Source: a virus
Direction: 5' to 3' (one strand)
Virus record (IMG/VR): IMGVR_UViG_3300006737_000091
Span: 1-33,630 of that record
DNA length: 33,630 nucleotides
The first letter of the stretch is position 1. Each line of letters starts with the position of its first letter. Positions 5,786 to 17,700 of this stretch are shown in pieces. The notes under the pieces were generated by a model. The model had not been told where the DNA came from. It ran no database searches and worked only from the letters and a program-made list of their open reading frames with translations. The position numbers were made by a program, and so were the translations under genes.

Positions 5786-8700
5786 ATGTCAGACAATACA
5801 AGAGTCAAAATTAGTTCAGTTGTTAAAAATCAACTGCCAGATTTTATAAGAGCAGATTTTCCACTTGCTGGTGAATTTTTAGACCAATATTATACTGCCA
5901 TAGAAAATCAAGGATCTACACTTGACCTCTTGCAAAATATTGATCAGTATATAAAAATTGATGAGTTAGTAGACCTTGTAGACTCTACTACTTTATCTGG
6001 TAATGTTGGAATAACAAACGATGTTATAGATGTTAAATCTACAACTGGATTTCCTGAGACATATGGATTGCTTGAGATTGATGATGAGATTATAACATAT
6101 ACTGGAATCACTACTAACTCATTTACTGGGTGTGCTAGAGGATTTAGTGGTATTACATCGTATAGAAGTATTAATAAACCAGATTGTCTTGTATTTTCTC
6201 AATCTGGCATTGCTACACACTCTACAGATGCAACTGTCAAAAACTTAAGTGTTCTTTTCTTAAAAGAATTCTTTAAGAAGGTAAAAAAACAAATTACACC
6301 AGGATTTGAAGAAAGACAACTTTCTAGCGATATAGATAAGAGATTATTCATTAAGCAATCAAAAGATTTTTACTCCTCAAAGGGAACAGATCAATCTTTT
6401 GAAATTTTGTTTAGAGCTTTGTATGGAAAAGATGTAGAAGTTATAAAACCAAGAGATTTTCTCTTTATACCATCAAACGCTGACTATAAAGTATCAAAAC
6501 AATTAGTAGTAGAAACTATTGAGGGTAATCCTCAAGATTTAATTAATAGAAACTTATTTCAAGATAATGTATTCAATTTCCCTAAAGCAAATGGTGCTAT
6601 TAGTGGTATAGAAAAAATTACAAGAGGAGATAAAACCTATCATAGGTTAAGTCTAGACTTTAATCCTAATTTAGATTCAATAAGTGGTGATTTTTCTATA
6701 CATCCTAGCACCAAATTAGTAACTCCTGTTTCTGTGGGTGCTACTGTTCTGAATGTGGATTCAACAGTTGGATTTGGAACTACAGGAGTTTTGATAGCAG
6801 ATTATATTGATGGATCTTTTAGTACTATAAATTATACATCAAAATCTTTAAATCAATTCTATGGATGCACTGGAATTGATAAAAATATTTCATCAACTCA
6901 AGATTTAAGAATAGATTCATTTGCTTATGGTTTTTCTGGAAGAGGAACAGAGGATATAGTAAAAGTTAAGGTTACAGGTGTTTTGTCACGTTTAAATTAT
7001 GAATTTGGAGGAAGTTTTTATAATGAAGTAGGAAATATTATTGAACCAAAAGGATTAGGATCTGTTTCTAAGAGTCAAGTAACTGAAAACTTATTTTCCA
7101 ATATTTCAGCTACTTACAATGTAGGATCTATTGAACTTATTGACTCATCTAACTTTACATATAAATTAAACCTTATTAACAACCATGATTTTAAATCTGG
7201 TGATGACGCTTTGATAGATGGACTATCTTGTGAAATTATTTCATTGATAAGTTCTAAAGAAGTATTGATTAAGGGTTCTGGTGAGTTAAATGAAAATAGA
7301 TCATATAAAATTCAAAGATTATTGTCAAATGCTAAGTTAAGCAACTATCCTGATAGTAGTATCTTTACCACTAACATTCAGAACTCTTATTTGGACCAAG
7401 GTTGTGTTTACATAGCATCTCCATCAATTCCAAGTTACTTTAATGATGCTTTAGACATCAGAGAAACAGATATTAAGTTCTCTGGATCATTTGTAGAAGA
7501 TACTGAAATAACAATCAACAATCATGGACTCATAACAGGTGATAATGTTACTTATGTAAATGGTGGTGATGATAACAAGTTAGATATTGATGAAAGTGAG
7601 TATTTTGTTAAAAAAGTAGATATCAATACTATTAAACTTTCTAAGAGTAGTGCAAACATCTCAAATGACATATTTGTTACTTTTAGTGGAACTGTAACTG
7701 ATAATAAATTTGAACTTACTAGATTTGCCCAAAAATCAATACAATCTCAAAAATTAATTAGAAAGATTGATACTCCAGTATCTGCTTTAGTTAATAAACC
7801 TACTCCAAGAGGAAAAACTGGTATTTTGGTAAATGGAGTTGAAATTCTTAATTATAAGTCAAATGATGTTGTTTATTATGGTGCTATTGAAGAAATTCCA
7901 GTTACTAGTGGAGGAGATAACTATGATGTCATAAATCCACCTATTTTGGGCATTACAGATGGAGTTGGAGTTGGAGCTTCTGCTTATTGTGAAGTTCAAG
8001 GTTCTGTAGAGAGAATAGATGTAATAGATGAGGGATTTGACTATCTTGATATACCTACCATAAAAGTAAGTGGCGGAAATGGATCTGGGTGCATAGCATT
8101 TGCTAATTTAATTCAAAAAGATCATTCTTTAACATTTGATTCTACTGAAACTGGAGGAAGCGTAAATCTTACAAATAATACAATAGGATTCACTACATTC
8201 CACAAATTCAGAGATGGGGAACTTGTAACTTACATTACAGACAAACAAACTGCAATATCTGGTTTAACAACCAACGCTCCTTATTTTTGTTCTATTAAAG
8301 ACTCAACTACTGTATCATTACATGATAATTTCTCAGATGCTATCTCTGGCATTTCTAGTGTTAACTTAACTGCTTTTGGAGTAGGAATACAAGAGATTAA
8401 GTGTGCTATTAAGAAAAGAGTTGTTAGTTCTATAAGTATTGGAAGTTCTGGATCTGGTTATACTAATAAACTAACTTCTGTCACATCATCTGGAATTAAT
8501 ACTTCTACTGGAATAATTAACATTCCAAATCATGGATATAAGACAGGAGAACTGATTAGATATGATAATAAGACTACGCCAATAGTTGGACTCTCTACTC
8601 TAACTGATTACTATGTTACTGCAGTAGATGGAGGTTCATTTAAGTTATCTGCTGTTGGAGTTGGTTCTACACCAGCTAGTTTTCATGTGAGAAATAAAGA

Positions 8701-11700
8701 ATATCTTGAATTGTTCTCTGGTGGTTCTGGTATTCATGAATTCAATTATCCACCTGTTACAGTGTCATTAACTGGTCATATAGGTGTATCTACTCTATCT
8801 GGTCAAAACTTTAATGCATTATTACGTCCTGTAGTGAGAGGATCTATAAAGTCAGTTTATATTGAAAGTGGTGGAATTGGATATGGATCATCAGATGTTA
8901 TTAATTATAATAGGCAACCAACCTTTACACCTAAGAGTGGAAAGAACGCTCAATTGGTTCCAATCATTAGCATTGATGGCAAATTAACAGAAGTTATAGT
9001 ATTGAATTCTGGAACTGAATACAACTCACCACCAGATATAAAGTTAGTAGGAAAAGGAAAAGGAACTAAAATTATTCCAATCTTAAAAGGTGGTAGTATT
9101 GAATCTGTAAAGATAATCAATGCTGGCATAGGACACACTTCAACTGATGCTAATATTACAGTAACATCTAACGGAAGTGGAGCTAAATTTTTCTCTAATC
9201 CAAAAACATGGACAATCAACAGTGTTGAAAGATTAATACAAAATGATCAAATTACCACTGATGATGGAATAGTTTCTAATGGTTTAAGTGATGAATATGG
9301 TTTGCAATACTCACACCTATATGCCCCTAGAAAATTAAGACAATCTGTGGTGGTTAAAAAGGCTGTAGGTGATAAAGAAGTTTTTGTTGCTGATCTAGAT
9401 TTACAAGAAGATATTGAACAAGTATCAGTGACTCATTCTCCAATAATTGGATGGGCATATGATGGTGCTCCAATTTATGGTCCATATGGATATACTAGAT
9501 CTTCTGGGGGTCCAATTAAAATTCTTGAGTCTGGATACTCTCCAACCATATCTAGTGTAAGACCTAATCCTCTAACTGCTACAGGAGAGCAAATATACTC
9601 TGAGGGATTTTTTGTGGAGGATTACATCTTCTCTGAAGATAAAGATTTAGATGAACACAATGGTAGATTCTGCAAAACTCCAGAGTATCCCAATGGTGTT
9701 TATGCATATTTTGCACCAATAAATTCAAGTGTAAATGATGATGAGGGTGCATTCAAAAACTTTAGAAAACCACAGTTTCCATATTTTATAGGTAATTCAT
9801 ATAAACATGAACCAATTGAATTTAACTTCAAAAGCACTTCAAATCAAGATCTTTTAGATTTAAATAAGACAAATTTTGTTAGAAATACTGGACCATACAA
9901 TTTTCTTTTAGAAGATACTAGTTATGATTTTCTTATTAATCCTAGCAATATTCATAAACAACGTACTCTTGTTACATCCACTACTTCAGGAGTTATAGAT
10001 TCTGTAGGAATTAATACTGGTGGATCTAGATATAAAGTTGGAGATGAAGTAGTTTTTGAAGATGCAGGATCAAGTGGATATGGAGCTAAAGCATCAGTTA
10101 AGTTTATTCAAGGTAAAACTATAAGTCAAGTTAGTGCTGGATTTACTGAATTTTCTAATGTAGAATTTATACTAGGAAAATATGCTGGACAATTTGTTGG
10201 GTATACTACTGTACCTCATAGTTTTCATGCTGTAGAAAACGTATTTGTTTCTGGATTAAGCACTGCAGGTATAAGAAACAACTCTTCAAAGATTATTGGA
10301 ATATCTACTGATACCTTTAAATTATTCAAATCAGTTAATGCATCATCATCAACTGGCATAGTAACCTATTTTAGTTTAGATAGTGTTTCATCTATAAGAG
10401 AAAATGATATTTTAGGAATAGGAACAGAGCAAGTAAAAGTATTAAATGTTGAGAATGATTTATCTAGAATTAGAGTTATTAGAGAACATAATTCTACTGT
10501 GGGTAATGCTCATACAGCAAATAGTCTTATTTCACAAAAACCAAGAAATTTTTCTTTCATATCTCCAACCAAACTAGAAAATGCTGATTTAAGATTAAAT
10601 AAAGAATTGTATTTTAATCCAGTAGAATCAGTTGGATTGGGAACTCTTTCTGGTGTTGGAATTGGATCAACTTTATCATTCTCAAATCCAGGCACAGGTA
10701 TAAGTGAGATATTTATTCCTACTAAATCTGTTTTTATTAAAAATCATGGATTGTTAACTGGAGATGCTTTAACATATTCTACTAATGCAGGAGCAGCTGT
10801 ATCAGTATCAACTAATGGAATTGATGGATTTGCCTTATCTCAAGGACAAACAGTATTTGCAGCTAGACTTAGTAAAGATTTAATTGGAATTGCTACTTCA
10901 AGAGTAGGATTAGGTTCTACAGGATCTTTTGTGGGAATTGATAGCACAACAACAGTATCCACTCTATTCTTTATTGGAATAGGAACTGGTGTATCTCATA
11001 GTCTTAAAACCAACTATGATAATGTATTGACAGGTTCAGTAAGTAGATCATCAGTAACAGTATCCACATCTTCTACTCATGGTCTTAAGGTAAATGATGA
11101 TATTGTATTAAATATTCAACCAGGAATAACAACAACTATAAAGGTAGCATATAATGATTATAATAGAAGACTAGTAATTGATCCTAGAACATTTGCTTCT
11201 GGAGATGTAAGTATTGGAAATGATACTATAACAATTGCTAGACATGGTTATGATAGTGGACAAAAAGTTATCCACACTGCAACTACTTCATCTGGTGGTT
11301 TAGTTGACAATAGAATTTATTATGTTGCTGTAATAGATAAAAATACAATAAAGTTATCTAACAATTATTATGATGCAATACACTTAGAACCAAAAGTAAT
11401 TAATATTACCAGTGCCTCTGCTGGAACTATTTCTCCAATTAATCCTCCAATAAAATTAGAGAGAAATGAAACAGTGTTATTTGATCTCTCTGACTCATCT
11501 TTATCATTTATTGATGGTGGAGTTTCATATAGTGCTTTTGATTTCAATCTTTATGATGATTCAAATTTAAGTAATTTATTTGTAACATCAGGAAAGACAG
11601 ATGATTTTAATGTGGTTAAAACTGGTGGGGTAGGTATAAGTGCTAATTCTAATTTGACAATAAAAAATGTAAATCAAATTGATAAAGTATTATACTATAA

Positions 11701-14700
11701 CTTGATTCCAGTAAACAAAACGTTAAATTCACCACTTAAAACTGAAATTATTAGAGACACAGAAAATATTAATAATTCTAACTCTGCTAGATTAAGTCCT
11801 AGTGTTTTGACAGGTGCTCATTCTTTAGTAGGAGTTGGAACCACAACATTTTCATTTGTGTCCCCTCATCTTCCTCAAAAATTAGAGTATGTCTCATCTG
11901 ATGGTGTACTATCATATGTTACTAATTCTAAGCATGTTGAAGGAGCTATATCTAATGTTCAAGTTGAAGATAGAGGATATCAATATAGAACTCTGCCTGG
12001 AATAAGCACTATAATATCAAAAAATGGTAATAGTGCCATCCTAGAAACTAGAGGAAGATCTATTGGACAAATAAGTAAAACAAATATTCAAGATATTGGT
12101 TTTGATTATTCTGCAGATAGAACACTTAGACCTGAAGCTAACATACCACAGTTAATTAAATTAGATCTTCTTACATCATTAGATTCTATTGGTATTACAT
12201 CTGTTGGTAACAATTATCTAGAAGCTCCTGATTTGGTCCTTTTAGATGGAATAACAAATAAAGAAGTTGGAGATATTGATCTAGAATATAAATTAGGTGA
12301 CACTCAAGTTAGTATTTTGAGTAATACTAAAACATTGAATAATGTTACTCCTAAAATTATACCTACTAGCAACTCTAATGGATTTACTATTAACAGTATA
12401 GATTATGATGATGGCAATAAAAATGTAACATTAACAATTGGAGCTAGTTTTAGTGATGCTGCAAATTATCCATTTGAGGTGGGTAAGAAAGTTATGATTG
12501 AGGGTGTTAGTGTTGGGGTAGGTAGTACTGGTAGAGGATTTAATAGTGAGAATTATGATTTTAGATTATTTGAAATTCTAGCAACAGATCCTAACATTGG
12601 TGGAACATTAGGAACAGTAAGATACAACTTATCAAATATAATAGCAGATGGTGAAACTCCAGGTACTTTCCAACCTAACCTTTCATCAGCTAAAATAGTT
12701 GCTGAGAAAGATTTTCCAATTTTTGATATTAAGTTGAAAGTTGATGAATTTGAGAAAGGTGAAGATGTTGTTTCTGGATCTAAGAGAGGATCTATACAAT
12801 CTTGGAATAATTCTTATGGTTATCTTAGAGTGTCTTCAACACAAGACTTTGAGATTGGAAAATCCTTTATAGGAGAATCTTCAGGAACTAGAGGAACTAT
12901 AACAGAAGTTTTAGTGGATAATTCTTTATATGATATTAATTCATCATCCATAGTTCAAGAGGGTTTCCAAAATAATACTGGATTCTTAAATAGCAATTTA
13001 CAAAGAGTATTTGATAGTGATTACTATCAATATTTCTCATATTCTTTAAAATCAGAATGTGAGTTTGATAAGTGGAATGAACCAGTCTCTGCTTTAAATC
13101 ATACTGCAGGATTTAAAAAATTTAGTGATTTAATTATAAGAAATGAAGTAGAAGTGGGAATAGCAATTTCTCAATCAGAAACTAAATTTGAGGTTATCAA
13201 TGATTTGATTTCTGTTATGGATATGAACACAGTATTTGATTTTGATTTAGTAAGAGAAAAAACCTTAACTATTGATTCTAAAGTCATATCTGATGAATTA
13301 GTTTTTGATTCTAAGATCTTAAAAGATTTTAATGAATCTATTGGTAATAGAGTATTGACTATTGATGATATTAGTACAGATTTTAATAGTAATGCTAGAA
13401 CAGATGCTTTCCAATCTGTTGATAGTTTTACTCTAGCAAGCGTAAGATATAGAAAGTATATTGCTTTCATAAGAGACAAGAGATTTACCAAAGAGAGACA
13501 AATTTTATTAGTTTCTGCTCTTCATGATGATGTTGGTAACATTTTCCTTAATCAATATGGTAGAGTTGAAACCAACACTGACTTAGGTGAGTTTGGTGGT
13601 GATCTAGGTTCATTTGACATGGATGTAGCGGGTGATGATGGAAGATTATTATTCTTCCCTAAAAAGTTTAAATTCAACAATTATGATGTTTCTAATGTTG
13701 CATTTAATATTTCTGAAAGTGTTGCTGGTGTTGGATCTACTGGATTGGGTGGTATTGTTAATATTGTTAGTAGCACTGCTACCATACCTTTAGGAATCAC
13801 CACACAGTACAATATAGTATCCTTTGCCACCACTTATAGAGGATCTAAGATATTAGTAGCATATGCTGCTAGTGATGCATCATACTGGGAACATGATGAA
13901 ATAACTTTGGTTCATGATGGAACTAATGTGGATTTAGTAGAGTATGGACAATTAACAACATCAAATGTTGGTAGTGCATCTGGTGAACCTGGTCTTGGAA
14001 CTTATAGTGCATACATTGCTGGTGGTAGAGTTAATTTAGATCTGCATCCAACAGTGAGCACTGCAAGCACATATGTTGCTAATACTGTTCATATAGATTT
14101 TGGAAATGCTTCATCTGCTGGTGTTGGAACCACATCATTAAATACTTCTCAATTAGATTCAAAATTTACTTCTATATCTGCTAGTGGATCTCCATCTGCA
14201 ACTACAGTAGCATCATATGAATCTGAAACCTTTAATGGTGCTTATTATATTGTAAGTGTTGAAGATACTACCAATAGTCAATATCAAGTATCTGAGGTTA
14301 TATGTGTTGATGATGGAACTGAGACATATGTTACTGAGTATGCTATCAATCAAACTAATGCTAATTTAGGTGATTTCAGTGCTGCCATTTCTGGAGACTT
14401 TACTAATCTTACATTTACTCCACTAGCAAGTGCTAATGTACAGGTCAGAGTATTCCAAGCTGCTTTAAGACTGGTAAATGAAGCAAGTGATGTTACTGAG
14501 ATAGATTTAACTAATGCCACTATTGACACTGGATTTGGTGCTTATACTGCTACTGAGACTGATGTTAAGAGAGCATTTGAACTTAAGCATAGACAGTTGC
14601 CAATATTCAAGAGAGACTTTGTTGGTAGTGCTACTACAACAGTTGATCTAGTTGAAGATACAGTTAGAATACCTGATCACTACTTTGTAACTGGAGAAAA

Positions 14701-17700
14701 GTTAAATTACAGATATACTGGATCTGGAACAACTTCTGCTATCATAATTGAAGAACAAGCAATAGCAGGTTATGGTACTACTGACAAATTACCAGATGAA
14801 GTCTTTGCTATTAAAGTTGATGACTCCACTCTTAGATTTGCTACTTCTGCAGAAAATGCATTAAAGACAAATCCTACTTATTTGGATATTACTGCAGTAG
14901 GTGTAGGAACTTCTCATTCCTTTACTTCATCTAAACAAAATTCAAGATGTATTTTGAGTATTGATAATGTTATTCAATCACCAATAGTTTCTACTTCTGT
15001 AACTACAACTATTAGTGCTGACGTATCTTCTACTACAGATAAAATCAAGTTATCAGGTATTACCTCCATAACTGGTGGTGATATGTTGAAACTTGGTAGT
15101 GAAATAATGAAGGTCAATTCTGTTGGATTAGGTGCTACTAATGTTCTTCTTGTTACTAGACCTTGGATGGGAACTCAAGTAACATCTCATAGCAATGGAT
15201 CTTTGGTTACTAAAGTAGATGGTGCTTATAATATTGTAGATAGCACTGTTAATTTCTATACTGCTCCTGTTGGACTAACTCCTATTTCAACAACAACTAA
15301 TGAACCAGATGAGAGAGATTTTGTTGGAATAGCAACTCACTCAACATTTAGTGCAAGATCATTTATGAGATCTGGCATTACTGGTAGTTCTAATGAACCA
15401 TATGCTGGCAACTTTATATTTGATGATATTTCTGCTAACTTTACTGGATTGACAACTGAATTTACTCTTCAATCTGAAGGAAGCAATGTAGCAGGTTTCT
15501 CTACAAATAATGCTCTAATATTGGTCAATCAAGTTGCTCAAGGTCCACAAAGATTTACTGGTGGTGTATCTGTGCCTGGTGATTATACATTGATAGAGAG
15601 TGTAGGAATTACCAGTATTCAGTTTACAGGATCTATTTCTTCTGTAGCATCTGATCCTAATAGTTCTAATGTTCCACTTGGTGGTGTTATTGTTTCTGTA
15701 GGATCTACAGAGGGTCTAGGTTATCAACCACTAGTTGCTGCAGGTGGTACTGCAGTTGTTTCTGGATTAGGAACAATTAGTTCAATAAGCATTGGTAATA
15801 GTGGTTCTGGTTATAGATCTGGTATTCAGACAGTGGTAAATGTTGGTGTTCAAACACTGAGCACAACATCACCTAATATTGAGTTTATTGGTACTGCTGC
15901 TATCAGTGGTGGTAATATTGTAAGTGTTGCTATTACTAATCCTGGCACTGGTTATACATCTACCAATCCTCCATTGGTTGTAATAGATGAACCACTATCT
16001 TATAGTAATATGCCTTTGTTCTATTCTTCAAATCAATCTGGAGTAGGATCTGAAGCTAGAGCAAATGTAGTTGTTGGTTTGGGTGGTAGTGTTATTGATT
16101 TTGAAATTACAAATCAAGGATATGGTTATGGAGAAACTCAAAAACTAACCATAGGTGTTGGTGGTTCTGTTGGTATTCCAACTGCAGGTGTTGCTGAGTT
16201 TAGAGAATTCCAATTAACTGTTCAGGAAACAGTGAGTGATAGTTTTGTTGGATTTACTGTTGGTGATTTCCAAGTATTAGATCCTCTTGATGATTTGTTT
16301 GATGGTAAGACAGTTTCATTTGCATTGAAACTAAATGGAGCACAACAAACAATTCAAGCTCAACCAGGTTCAAATATAGATGTTGAAGTTTTAATATTAG
16401 TGTTTATTAATGATATTCTTCAAGTTCCTAATGAGGGTTATGAATTTAAAGGTGGTAGTTTTATTACCTTTAAAGAAGCACCAAAAGAGGGTGACACCTC
16501 CAAAATTCTATTCTATCAAGGAACTGGATCTGTTGATGTTACCAGTGTTGATATATTAGAAACAGTTAAAGCAGGAGATGAATTAAAATTATACGATCAA
16601 GATTTTTCTTTGGAGGAAAATGAAAGAACAGTTACTATTGTTAACTCATCTGATACTGTTTCTACTAATTTGTATGCTGGACCAGGTATCACTACAAATG
16701 AGAGTTTCCAAAGAGCTGTAACTTGGTCTAAGCAAATTGAAGATAAATTCATTGATGGTCAGGCTGTCACTAAAGATAGACCACATTATGAACCATTGAT
16801 ATATCCTATTACAAATATTATTCAACCTGTAGGTGTTGGATCTACTGTAATATTTGTTTCTAACATTAGAACCTTCTTTGATAATTCTAAAGAAAATTAT
16901 GATACGCAAAATGATATTAGAATCATATCTCAAGATAGTTTAGTTGGAGCATCTGCAACTGCCTTTGTTTCTGTTGCTGGAACAGTCACCTCATTTGATA
17001 TAACAAATCCAGGTGTTGGATACACCATAGCACCATCTGTATCTATTACAACTCCAATAGGATTGACAACTTCTCAAGGTGCTAGAGCAACTGCTACTAT
17101 TAGTGGAGTTGGAACTGTCAATGCTATTACTGTTTCCTTTGGTGGAACCACAACTGGATTTGCCTACACTAGCATTTCTGCTCCATCAGTTTTGATAGGT
17201 AAACCAAAATCTATCACATCTTTTGAAACTATCAAGGATGTAGATATATCTGGTGATTTTGGAATCATATCTGGTATTTCTACTACATCTGTTGGAGTAG
17301 CATCTACTGGTATAGTTTTTGATTTACTACTTCCAAAAGATTCTCTATTCAGAGACTCTGATGTAGTTGGCACTGCTATTACTGTCAGTGGAATACAAAC
17401 TGGATATTACTTTACAGTCTTTAATTCTAATGTAGGTGCTTCAGTAACTTCTCTATATCAAGATGGAACTGTGGTGGGTATTGGAACATCATTTATAGAT
17501 AATGTATATGAAGTTGCTCAAGTTTCTATTGCTCAAACTATGGGCATAGGAATTGGATTGACCTATGTTGCACAAGTAACAGTCAGTGTTCAAGATTATA
17601 ATGGATTATCTGGACTTGGACACAGTGAGTTCTTTGGAGAGTATAGTTGGGGCAGAATAGTCACTGCACCTAGAGCATCTGCTAGAACATTTAATTCATA

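Noticed and set aside
13171-13491. A 106-codon minus-strand open frame inside the giant gene
   Set aside because: Shadow of the coding strand; no domain pattern, ribosome binding site or promoter.
7900-17060. Tandem repeats in the giant gene as a CRISPR or DNA-level satellite array
   Set aside because: The repeats are degenerate at DNA level, in frame, and conserved only as protein motifs.
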